Below are positions 32,090-40,294 of a DNA stretch of 62,514 nt, piece by piece. The position numbers were made by a program, and so were the translations under genes. Under the pieces are notes generated by a model, which saw only the letters and a list, made by a program, of their open reading frames with translations, was not told the DNA's origin and searched no databases. The stretch lies in the NCBI GenBank assembly GCA_016206925.1, contig JACQQS010000028.1, positions 1 through 62,514 of the forward strand. The letters are read 5' to 3'. Source of the DNA: Candidatus Omnitrophota bacterium (GTDB lineage Bacteria; Omnitrophota; Omnitrophia; Omnitrophales; JACQQS01). The stretch's first letter is position 1, and each line of letters starts with the position of its first letter.

Positions 32090-32367
32090 GCTTGGTTCCC
32101 TCACGAATAAGGCAAGATTTCGGCTTATAAAATATTACAAATTACAAGTGAAAGTGTTCTCACAACATGCAATATCCGTGCCGCTAAACGTGTGAACATA
32201 ATTTCGCAACTCTTCATCGGATTTTACCTCTGCATTTTAGCGAAATAAATCAGTGATACCACAAGGAGGGTTATTGCGCTGGGGTGAATAAATAATGTAA
32301 AGCGTTATAATTATGTCCTGTTTACACTACCGAGTGGAATTTTCTAAACAAAACCCGCGCAGAAATC

Positions 32368-32958
32368 TCATGTTTTAGGACGCTTTTTTTGCCCCTCCGG
32401 ATCGGAAATGATCCCTTCCAGCTCCCCAATTCTTTTCCTTACAAATGGTTTCCAAAAAAATGTGACAGGGTACGGATCCAGCTCCAGCTCTTCCGCCGCC
32501 TTCCTTGTTAATCCGTCATACTTCATGCGGTAAAGGACAGAGACAACGCCTGTGCGCTCAGCGCCGCGCTTGCAATGAAAGAAAACCGGCTTTTTGGCGG
32601 GATCGTCTATGACGGAGAAAAATTCCTTCAAAACAGCGGGGGGCACCGATTCATATATTTTCCACGGGATGCTGACATAATTTAAGCCGGTCGCGCCGGC
32701 CCACCGTCCCTCCTCGGAAATCCGGTCTTTCTCGTGCCTAAAATTAACCACCGTTCGAATGCCGAAATCCCTGAGGGGCGGAAAAGCTTCCTCCGGCGGC
32801 TGCGCGCCGCGGTATAAACCGTCGGCCACTTTTGCGAAATGTTCGATTTTATTTTTTAACATCGCTTCGTCCTGTTGTTCCGCACTCGTCTGAACATCTC
32901 CGCTGAAAATAAGCGCAAAAGCAAGGATGGCGGCACAGAAGCGGCGCGGAAAGTTCAT
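32368..32958 (-). CDS. Secreted tyrosine/dual-specificity phosphatase
   Basis: The 196-residue protein has a signal peptide (ILAFALIFSGDVQTSA) and the P-loop HCKRGAERTG (C-x5-R), with VADGLYRGAQPPEEAF and FGIRTVVNFRHEKD as seen in Siw14/DSP-like bacterial phosphatases. Secretion means the substrate is periplasmic or external, perhaps a phosphorylated sugar or inositol rather than protein. The gap 32090-32367 (about 280 bp) holds promoters but no gene I can support. Confidence 0.85.
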   Translation of the reverse strand: MNFPRRFCAAILAFALIFSGDVQTSAEQQDEAMLKNKIEHFAKVADGLYRGAQPPEEAFPPLRDFGIRTVVNFRHEKDRISEEGRWAGATGLNYVSIPWKIYESVPPAVLKEFFSVIDDPAKKPVFFHCKRGAERTGVVSVLYRMKYDGLTRKAAEELELDPYPVTFFWKPFVRKRIGELEGIISDPEGQKKRPKT

Positions 32959-33077
32959 TTTCGCTTACCTCACGAGACAAGCTTGCGCAGTTTAGAATCG
33001 ATATATTTTCGCATTGCAATGAAACCTCTCAAAAATTATTACATAAAGAGAAAGCGGCGGGAATCGCAAGCAAGTGA

Positions 33078-33782
33078 TCAGTTAGCGGATGAAGGGGCTT
33101 CGGCTTTCAATTCCTCGAAAACCGGGCAGGATCTGAATTTTTGCGCAGCGTCGAAACAATAGCGGTCAGCCTCGTTCTGCATGTCGGGACGGTCACCGAC
33201 ATGAAAACACTGCGGATTTTTTGACGGAAGATACGGGCATTCCACGGTTGTTTGAAAAGGATGCGACTCGCCGATCTGTTTCAAGAAACCTTGAGAAAAC
33301 TTGGCCCCGTTATACGCGCAGATAGCCGACGCCGGATGCGTGGAGAATAAGTCATTTACCCGTGTCTCATACAGGACAAATTCTTTCTCGGTATTCGCTC
33401 GAACCAACGAATCGCTTAACTCCACCGCTATTCTCAAACCTTTAAACCGCCGCCCCAGAAGGGCCGGCACATACGCTCGATAATAGGCCAGCATGGCCGC
33501 GCCGCTAAACATTCCAAATCCGAAATAGGTATCGCGCGTAGACAAAATTTCGAGGAGTTCCAACTTTTCATAGACCCGCGCGTCGCAACCCCGCGCGGCC
33601 AAAGCGTCCCTGACTTCATCCGGCGTCGAATCGTCAAGTGCATACATGCATTTTTCGCCCTTAGAAAGGCCGTACATCAGGTAGGGTAGAATGACGTTAA
33701 AAAGATCGCACGGGGAGAGATAAATGTGGTAAGCGTGTTCGTGTGCAACCAACGTGGCAGGTATTCGACTCGACGGCATCAT
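33078..33782 (-). CDS. MEDS-domain sensor protein with C-terminal Cys cluster
   Basis: The 234-residue protein matches the MEDS sensory domain known from DcmR and archaeal sensors: HIYLSPCDLFNVILPYLMYGLSKGEKCMYALDD, AMLAYYRAYVPALLGRRFKGLRIAVELSD and AICAYNGAKFS. The last 60 residues hold cysteines spaced as in a metal site (ECPYL, QCF, YCF, SCPVF). No output domain follows. The ATG at 33782 is chosen because AGGAG lies 8 bp upstream. It could bind a C1 or hydrophobic ligand, but that is speculation. Confidence 0.8.
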   Translation of the reverse strand: MMPSSRIPATLVAHEHAYHIYLSPCDLFNVILPYLMYGLSKGEKCMYALDDSTPDEVRDALAARGCDARVYEKLELLEILSTRDTYFGFGMFSGAAMLAYYRAYVPALLGRRFKGLRIAVELSDSLVRANTEKEFVLYETRVNDLFSTHPASAICAYNGAKFSQGFLKQIGESHPFQTTVECPYLPSKNPQCFHVGDRPDMQNEADRYCFDAAQKFRSCPVFEELKAEAPSSAN

Positions 33783-34054
33783 GCCTGTTTCTCCTGAAAA
33801 GGAATCCCGGCATACCAATCTAGAACAAGTCGCGTGAGTTTCTATGTGCGGGTTACTTAGAATAATAACTCGCTCTCCCAGAGAAGTCAAATGATGAGCG
33901 CCATGCGCCCCATGAGCGCCCAGCGCACAAGAAGACAGGCGTTGGTAAAAACCCTCAATGTTGGAGATTATCTAAGGTGGATCAAACTGTTAATTTTACC
34001 AAGCCGAGGTCGTAGCACTTGGCGATGAGGTGCTTGAACATTTCGTTTCGTCGG

Positions 34055-34282
34055 TCATTTAGCGCGCTTGAACACCTCGACCGTTTCAGAAATGACATCT
34101 AAAATTTGCTGCATCGTACCCGATATTCCAGATAGTCTGTCCCAAAGCTCGTCAGCAATAAGAATTTCATCGGGTGCGAAAAACTTCTTGAACTCAACAA
34201 GATAATCGAAAAATCGTTGTTTATCATAACCCGTTGGTGTTGGCGAAGTAGGATCGAAAGGAAAACCAACGAAATATTTTAG
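34055..34282 (-). pseudogene. Decayed gene fragment
   Basis: An open stretch of 75 codons, beginning just after a stop and lacking a start codon (CTA where ATG is expected), reads KYFVGFPFDPTSPTPTGYDK and later LWDRLSGISGTMQQILDVIS, which looks like real protein. A second short fragment (NEMFKHLIAKCYDLGL) overlaps its end in another frame at about 33978-34060. The whole 33891-34382 region appears to be remnants of one or two lost genes. I cannot name the family. Confidence 0.4.
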
Positions 34283-34382
34283 TCAATCTTCTTTTATAGC
34301 CACCAGATAAAATAAACAAATTGAAATCGGTTTTCCCGCAAAAGGTGCGGGACCGACCAGCGGGAGAACCTGGCTGGTTTAC

Positions 34383-34610
34383 TTAATCCTCCAGTTTTTC
34401 AATGATGGCTTCTGCATGAGATCGCTTATGAACAATGACCGATCCGTCACTATTTATGTCCTGATCGACCTCTTTGATTCCTGTTGGATTAATGTCGATC
34501 CATTCAAGAAATCGTCCGTCGTAATTGTTCTTTATGATGTAATCTGGAATCCTTCTACCTTTTTCATTCTTGAATTCGTAAATCTTAGCCTTGCATATCG
34601 TAAATGACAT
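34383..34610 (-). CDS. Hypothetical protein (75 aa)
   Basis: This small soluble protein (MSFTICKAKIYEFKNEKGRR..., with GTVIVHKRS-like strand SVIVHKRSHAEAIIEKLED at the end) has alternating beta/alpha segments. AAGGAGAG lies 9 bp upstream of the ATG, supporting expression. It follows the restriction endonuclease gene on the same strand with a 120-bp gap, so it could belong to that locus. No family recognised. Confidence 0.55.
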   Translation of the reverse strand: MSFTICKAKIYEFKNEKGRRIPDYIIKNNYDGRFLEWIDINPTGIKEVDQDINSDGSVIVHKRSHAEAIIEKLED

Positions 34611-34733
34611 AACTTCTCTTTTCTCTCCTTTTTTGACCTGATGCTTTTCGCACCAAAACTTCAGCAGTCGTAGAAAATACTATTTTGCTCATAAAAATCG
34701 ATGCGGCAGTTAAACTTTTTTCTTGCGTTGTGC

Positions 34734-35489
34734 TCATCCCTTGTTGTTTGTAACAATTTTCTTAAATCCTGAATTGTATTCGACCAGCTTCTCCCAATTG
34801 ATTTTTCCATCTTCGCAAAATTGCTGCGAGAATTCAAGGGTCAACTGATTGATCGCTTGGGCATAACGTTCCAAAAATGCTTCGTTGTGTTGTTTTGCTT
34901 GATAACCTATCGGCTCGATAATATCAACGTAAAGCTTCTGATCTCCTGAAACAAACCCCCAGAATATCTGACCGCACAGTTTTAAATACCCTTTTTTATC
35001 CGAACGATTATTCCTCCCAAAGCAACATCCGTTAACTGCAACGACTTTTTTCCCCGTCCTTTTCTTCAATATTTTTTCTGCTTTCTTAAAATTAATTTTC
35101 AACTGTTTAATTTGGCTTGCATTGCCCCAATTCCATCCTGCCTTTATCTCAACAATATAAACAATGCCTTCTTTTTCGAATTCTAAATCAATACCTGTTA
35201 ATTCTGATTTCCTCGCATTATAAACCTTGCCACAAACAAAAACAGCCAACCTTTCCATAAAGTCGCCAAACAACGTTTCCTCCTGGGATTGCAAAAAAGC
35301 ATCGAGGAAACCCTTAACCAAATCCTGAGCGGTTAATATATTTTTCGCTTTGGAAAGATATGGATTCTTTTGGCGCAAAATCTTCAGCAAATCCAATTTA
35401 TTCCTGACATAATCCAGACGTCTCTGATGAAAAATGGAAATATGCTCCTCAACGAATTTATAAATTTGCCTCAAACCTAATTTTTTCAT
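34734..35489 (-). CDS. Type II restriction endonuclease (PmeII-like family)
   Basis: The 251-residue protein has a PD-(D/E)xK core: GIDLEFEKEGIVYIVEIKAGWNWGN, with the Asp and the EIK pair on adjacent strands and the KAGWNWGNxxQ motif of the PmeII-type family. Helical N-terminus and C-terminus surround it. It should cut DNA at a site protected by the adjacent methyltransferase (36788-37945), but an IS element lies between them, and a promoter for this gene is not evident. AGGA lies 12 bp before the start, a weak RBS. Confidence 0.75.
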   Translation of the reverse strand: MKKLGLRQIYKFVEEHISIFHQRRLDYVRNKLDLLKILRQKNPYLSKAKNILTAQDLVKGFLDAFLQSQEETLFGDFMERLAVFVCGKVYNARKSELTGIDLEFEKEGIVYIVEIKAGWNWGNASQIKQLKINFKKAEKILKKRTGKKVVAVNGCCFGRNNRSDKKGYLKLCGQIFWGFVSGDQKLYVDIIEPIGYQAKQHNEAFLERYAQAINQLTLEFSQQFCEDGKINWEKLVEYNSGFKKIVTNNKG

Positions 35490-35512
35490 ATTGTTGCTAA
35501 GTCCTTGTTAAA

Positions 35513-36780
35513 CAATAATTACTTCATTAGGCGAGACGGTTTTGGATGAATCGTATAATTCCAATCACCATGAAATCGGTTGCGTTTCAAATGGATAGTG
35601 GCCAATTGCTCGTCCGAGATCTTCAATCCCTTTGGATACTTGCCGGGGTCGAGTTCGCATCTCACCCGCAATCCTTGACTCGTTCGTGTAGCACCAATCA
35701 AACTATGATGACCGCCACGCTCTCCAACGGACGGCCTCTCCAGTTCCGGCTGATGAAGGAAAACATCCGATGTTCGATTTTGTTCCACTTGCTCGTTCCC
35801 GGCGGAAAATGACACACCGAAATCGGCAACCCGATCCGATTGGCCAGGCGTTGAAGTTCCCATTTCCACAAACGCGTCCGCGCGCCGTTGCTCCCACCGG
35901 CATCGGCTGTGATCATCAGGGATTTGGCTTTCGGGTAAGCAGGGCATCCCATGGTCCGCCACCACCGCTGAATACTCTGAACGGCAAACGCCGCAGTGTC
36001 GTGATCGATTCCCACGCTCACCCAACCCTCGTTGCGCGTCAAATCGTACACGCCATACGGGCTCACTTTCCCATTTTCTGGAATGATGAAGTCGTGAACC
36101 AGCACAGGACGGGGATGCCCTTTCGGACGCCATTCCCTCCCTGCGTTTTTGAAGTTGCCAACCAGTTCTTTCTTCTTGGTGTCCACCGAAATCACCGGTT
36201 GATCGGCGCGTTGTTTCTCGATCACCTGCCGGTTGATGTGCTCGAATTGCGCATTGCGGTCGGAATGTTGTTTCCCTTCGCGAGTTTTGCGATTGGCTTG
36301 CAAACTGTACCTCTCCGACCGCAAAATCTTTCCCACTACCGGATGACTCACGGAATGCCCCATTTGTCGAAGTTGCGCGGACAAACGCCGGAGACTTTTG
36401 GATGTCCACCGAAGCGGCGATTGCGGATCTCCTCGCGTTGCCGATTCCACCAGCGACCGCAAATCCTTCGTCACGCGGGGATCCTTCCTGGTAACAGCTT
36501 TCCGACCGCCTCCCGCTCGGCGGATTCGCGACGGATCCACACCGGGATTGTCTCCCCGAATCTCTTTCAACCCTTGAACGATGGTGGAGCGCGCTATTCC
36601 CGATGCGGCAAAAACTGCGGTGACTCCTCCGCGGCCAAGGGCTTTCGCTTCCGTGGCTGCATAGATGCGCCGACTGCGTTCGTTCAGCGTCGGCATCAAT
36701 ACCGAAAACTTTTCTTTCAACGCTTGGATATCCACTCATATCATATCGGCAGATTCCAAAATTGGAGCAGTTATTTATTG
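35513..36780. mobile_element. ISAzo13-like insertion sequence (about 1.27 kb)
   Basis: The transposase frames fill the element. Its ends show short imperfect inverted repeats, CAATAA at 35513-35518 and TTATTG at 36775-36780. No clear target duplication was found. It lies 24 bp before the restriction endonuclease start and 7 bp after the methyltransferase stop, so it split the two-gene operon in the intergenic gap without hitting either gene. Confidence 0.7.
35519..36735 (-). pseudogene. ISAzo13-family transposase, frameshifted
   Basis: Residues 1-345 (GTG start at 36735) carry the family sequence: RIYAATEAKALGRGGVTAV, RAGGGRKAVT, the DDE catalytic core (VISVDTKKKELVGNFKNAG, LMITADAGGSNGARTRLW, PPGTSKWNKIEHRMFSFIS). 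The frame then closes after ESVAVIIV near 35700, while the typical C-terminus (LIGATRTSQGLRVRCELD, KYPKGLKISDEQLA, GDWNYTI) continues in another frame to 35519. This is a one-base frame change, so the transposase is probably inactive unless ribosomal frameshifting occurs. Confidence 0.8.
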
Positions 36781-36787
36781 ACAATTC

Positions 36788-37945
36788 CTAACGATTAATT
36801 ATCGTTTCTTTTTCTTGCACCTTTTTCTTGATAATCTCCAAATACTCGGGAACGATCTCAATGCCAATTGAGTTTCTCTCCATTCTTTGCGCCGTTTCTG
36901 CAGTTGTTCCGGAACCTAAAAAAGGATCCAACACCCAGTCGCCTTTTTTTGTAAACAGTTTAATAAACCATTCCGGCAATTCTCGCGGGAAAGGTGCGCT
37001 GTGATTTGTATTGCCACAAACAGTCGCAAAATGTAAAACATTTGTCGGGTAAACAGTCTTTCGATTAATCCAATTAGAAATGTTTTTTCCAAACCCGCTC
37101 CCACTCTTAGAAGTATCTCTGAGCTTGTCTGTGTCGCTGAGATTTCTTAATCTTCCATTCGCCCATTCACCGATCGGCACCATAACTTCTTCTTGATACA
37201 TATGGAAGATTTTTGTTTTATTAAACTGTAAAAGCTTCTCCCATGCATCTCTGAAACGATTTGGCCATTTACCAGGGTAGCAATTTTTTTTATGCCAGAT
37301 AAACTCTTCCGTCCACAACCAGCCTTGTTTTCGCAAAGCCAAAATAAGTTCAATTACATAAGTGTGTCTCTCTCCAGTTTCGGCTTTTTCCTTAATGTTC
37401 AAAATAAAAGTACCGGTGGGTTTCAGAACCCTTAATAACTGTTCACTGATCGGGAGGAACCACTCAACGTATTCTTCCGGTTTGACTCCTCCATATGTAT
37501 TTTTTCTCCTATCCGCGTATGGCGGAGAAGTTACAATTAAGTCAATGGAATTGTCATGAAGCGTCCTCAAAACTTGACCACAGTCTCCTAATATTATTTT
37601 TGTCTGAATATTTTGTACTGTTTCAACTTTACGCTTAGCACAATAGGAATCGTAATGCCTGACTAGATCTTGTTTTTGAATGAAAATGGTACCATTATGA
37701 ATGCGCTTTTTAACGCGTCCATATTGGACGAGGTAGGAAATATTGGAAGGGGTAACTTTTCGCTTTAAGTACTTGGTGGCCCACTCACTTGCTTCTTTAA
37801 TACTAAAAAGATCTGCAACTTTATCTTCGTCCGCAAATAAAATGGTGCTTGCATGGTGAAGGCTTTTTGCCACTATTTCAATCTCAGTGGTGTGAAGTAG
37901 CTGGGCTTGTTCAGGAGATTCTAAATTCTTATTTTCGTTACTCAT
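36788..37945 (-). CDS. Type II DNA methyltransferase (beta class, TSPPY) with N-terminal HTH
   Basis: The 385-residue enzyme has a helix-turn-helix type region (FSIKEASEWATKYLKRKVTP, then YLVQYGRVKKR) near residues 48-95, then motif IV TSPPYADRRKNTYGG followed by the SAM-binding DPFLGSGTTAETA near the C-terminus. The order IV before I marks the beta class; SPPY suggests N4-cytosine methylation, which is not certain. The ATG at 37945 has AGGAGG upstream; the longer frame to 38089 lacks homology. It should be the partner of the endonuclease at 34734. Confidence 0.88.
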   Translation of the reverse strand: MSNENKNLESPEQAQLLHTTEIEIVAKSLHHASTILFADEDKVADLFSIKEASEWATKYLKRKVTPSNISYLVQYGRVKKRIHNGTIFIQKQDLVRHYDSYCAKRKVETVQNIQTKIILGDCGQVLRTLHDNSIDLIVTSPPYADRRKNTYGGVKPEEYVEWFLPISEQLLRVLKPTGTFILNIKEKAETGERHTYVIELILALRKQGWLWTEEFIWHKKNCYPGKWPNRFRDAWEKLLQFNKTKIFHMYQEEVMVPIGEWANGRLRNLSDTDKLRDTSKSGSGFGKNISNWINRKTVYPTNVLHFATVCGNTNHSAPFPRELPEWFIKLFTKKGDWVLDPFLGSGTTAETAQRMERNSIGIEIVPEYLEIIKKKVQEKETIINR

Positions 37946-38171
37946 CGATTTACCCTCCTTTTGCTTGAAGGGCAAATCGTTTTTACCGATCTTTACATGA
38001 GACGATTCCTTTGGGAAGGAAACGCTCGTAACCCGATAGTTGTTAAAATGAATTCCTAAGTTTGGAAGTATTATATCCAAAGAAAGCAAATTTTTCGATA
38101 CCTAAGTTAATTTCCCAGCGCGCAAATTTCCCCGCGCGCAAGATTCGGAACGCAAGCGGCTGAGCGTATAG

Positions 38172-38519
38172 TTATCCTGCTTTTTGGCCGGATAACTCGG
38201 CTTTCTTTGCAAGAAGCTGCCGGGCATAGCCGGACTGGAAACCGCCCATTTTTTCCTGGACTTCCTTTAGTTTGGCATCTACTTCTTTAAGGGTCATGGC
38301 GGAAATCTTCGGGGCACGCTTCTTCTCGGCATCCTCTTTGGCTTCCTTCTCTCCCGCCGCTTCCGGCGCTTTACCTTTTTCCTCCGGCGGCTCCTTTCGG
38401 TCTTTTGCCTTTTTTACTTCCTTCTCAGCCGCGGCGTCCGGCCGGCTTTCCGCTTTTTTTTCGTCTTTTTCAGCTTTTGCTTCCTGCTGCGGCGTCTCTT
38501 TTTTTTCCTGTTCACTCAT
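38172..38519 (-). CDS. Lys/Glu/Ala-rich protein with short conserved C-terminus
   Basis: The 115-residue protein is dominated by charged low-complexity sequence (residues 1-75). The last 40 residues (ISAMTLKEVDAKLKEVQEKM and GGFQSGYARQLLAKKAEL) have normal composition and look like a helical domain. No signal or membrane segment. The opposite strand is open too but only as a compositional shadow. Function unknown; it might bind nucleic acid or be a histone-like tail protein. Confidence 0.6.
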   Translation of the reverse strand: MSEQEKKETPQQEAKAEKDEKKAESRPDAAAEKEVKKAKDRKEPPEEKGKAPEAAGEKEAKEDAEKKRAPKISAMTLKEVDAKLKEVQEKMGGFQSGYARQLLAKKAELSGQKAG

Positions 38520-38637
38520 AAACGTCAAAGCCTCTTTGTGTGAAATTCATTCCATGGAAGGGGCGTACGATAGCCGAATACCATCCCCCTGTCAAGATTT
38601 CGAGAAATACCCCAGAAATACCGGGGCATTCTCGCTG

Positions 38638-40287
38638 TCAAACACGTGATAAAAGACCGCGCTTTGTCTTGGCCGCAGCAACCGCAAGATAAAGTATTTC
38701 AAGGATTAAATAAAGAACTATCCACTGCCCGCCGCCGGCGCCAAAGCCGTAGCTGTGAAGCCCCCGCCCGAGCACAAAATTAACGCCGTACCAAGTCATC
38801 ACAACAAGCATAAAGCAAAGAAGAGATCCGACCGCCAGGCCGAATTCCCGGATCCAGCCGATATGCCGGGCATGCAGAAGAGCCAAATAACCCAAGAGCG
38901 AAATAAGCGCCCAGGTTTCCTTGGGATCCCAGCCCCAAAACCGGCCCCAGGATTCATTGGCCCAAACACCGCCAAGTATCGTGCCGGCAGCCAAAAGGAT
39001 GACCCCGATCTGCATACTGCGATACGTTAGCTGAGTTAGATCCTTAATTCTGCTTTGTGCACGAGAGGCCCAGATGAAATGCCCGAGCGCCACATGACCT
39101 ATTCCCATAGCGAGTGCAAATGCACCGTAACTGGAAACGATGGTAAGCACGTGAATGGTAAGCCAATAGTTGCTCCGGAGCACCGGCACCAGCACATCGA
39201 GGCTTGGATCAAAAGGCATGAGACTGCCCAGGATCAGTATCGCCGCGCCGACAAACGCAGAGACGTTGATCAAGAGCATGCGTTTTAAGATTAAAGCAAG
39301 AACCAGTGCGAATACGGAAACCATCCAGGACATAAATACCACCGACTCGAACATATTGGACACCGGCGGCCGGCTGAGCACAAGAATTCTGAGCGTAAGC
39401 CCTATCGTGTGATACACGAATGCTGCGGCAAATGCAGCGATTCCGGCGCGATTCCACCATTTACCCCGAACGCGCCACCCCGTTATCAAAAGCACACCGC
39501 TCAGCAGATAAAAAATCCACGAAATGCGAAAAGGCTCCTGCGATTGATAAGCTATTTCCAAATCCCATTTCCACGCATCCGCCCATATTTCAGGATGGGC
39601 GCTTTTGAGCGAAGCGATGAGCCGCGCGGCTTCCTCGTTAAATGCCGCCTGATTCACATTTGCGCAAAAATCCATTAATTTCCGGACGGCCACAAGTATG
39701 GATAAATTCCTTTCGCTGGGGTGTTCGGCTAATTCGCGGAGCGAGAACCACGCCTCGCTCGGCCCCGGCTCAGGAGGACCGATGCGTAAAATATCGCCGG
39801 TCAGAACCGCATTCATCATGAGAAGCGCACTGCGCACGCTTTGAGTCTTGCGGTCGAGCGGCAGAAGGTCCTCGCCGCTTTCGCTTTTCGCCTCGAGCTG
39901 GGCAAACATGCCTTGCAGGCCTTCGCTGGATTCAAGTTCCGACATGGAGAAATAATTTTGCCCGGCGTCCAAACCGGTTTCGCGCTTCAGAGGGAGGCAG
40001 CCGATCTTTAGAACCGGACGGCTGTACCACACATCGGGCCGCGACATAAGGTCAAAGAAAAATTCCAGGGCCGTAAGCCCGTCGATTGATTTCCTCCCGT
40101 GGACCGTTTCGGCAAGATTGATAGCCAGTGATTCCAAGGGCTGAACGCGGCCGTTATATTGAACGGGGAGTTTCCTAATCGCAGAAACATCAAAGGTATC
40201 GGAAGCAATCGCGAATGCAACAGCATTAAACAACACAAACAGACCCATCAATGACATTTGAACACGTGAAATCACAAGTTTATTCAT
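38638..40287 (-). CDS. ccsA: Cytochrome c biogenesis protein CcsA (System II)
   Basis: The C-terminal half (about residues 260-540) is the cytochrome c assembly domain with the heme-binding tryptophan-rich motif GGVWANESWGRFWGWDPKET and conserved His in the flanking loops (IHVLTIVSSYG, LLHARHIGWIREF). The N-terminal 250 residues are mostly periplasmic (KLPVQYNGRVQPLESLAINL) as in the long CcsA forms. With ResB it delivers heme to apocytochromes c outside the membrane. The start at 40287 has GAGGAA upstream and lies 7 bp after the resB stop. Confidence 0.9.
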   Translation of the reverse strand: MNKLVISRVQMSLMGLFVLFNAVAFAIASDTFDVSAIRKLPVQYNGRVQPLESLAINLAETVHGRKSIDGLTALEFFFDLMSRPDVWYSRPVLKIGCLPLKRETGLDAGQNYFSMSELESSEGLQGMFAQLEAKSESGEDLLPLDRKTQSVRSALLMMNAVLTGDILRIGPPEPGPSEAWFSLRELAEHPSERNLSILVAVRKLMDFCANVNQAAFNEEAARLIASLKSAHPEIWADAWKWDLEIAYQSQEPFRISWIFYLLSGVLLITGWRVRGKWWNRAGIAAFAAAFVYHTIGLTLRILVLSRPPVSNMFESVVFMSWMVSVFALVLALILKRMLLINVSAFVGAAILILGSLMPFDPSLDVLVPVLRSNYWLTIHVLTIVSSYGAFALAMGIGHVALGHFIWASRAQSRIKDLTQLTYRSMQIGVILLAAGTILGGVWANESWGRFWGWDPKETWALISLLGYLALLHARHIGWIREFGLAVGSLLCFMLVVMTWYGVNFVLGRGLHSYGFGAGGGQWIVLYLILEILYLAVAAAKTKRGLLSRV

Positions 40288-40294
40288 AGATTCC

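Noticed and set aside
35519-36784. 421-codon minus-strand frame as a single protein
   Set aside because: Only its last about 60 residues match the transposase C-terminus; the rest is the transposase read in the wrong frame. It is treated as part of the frameshifted pseudogene.
35770-36798. Long plus-strand open frame (342 codons) across the IS element
   Set aside because: It is antisense to the transposase DDE domain, has no family features and no RBS, and follows from the transposase codon usage.
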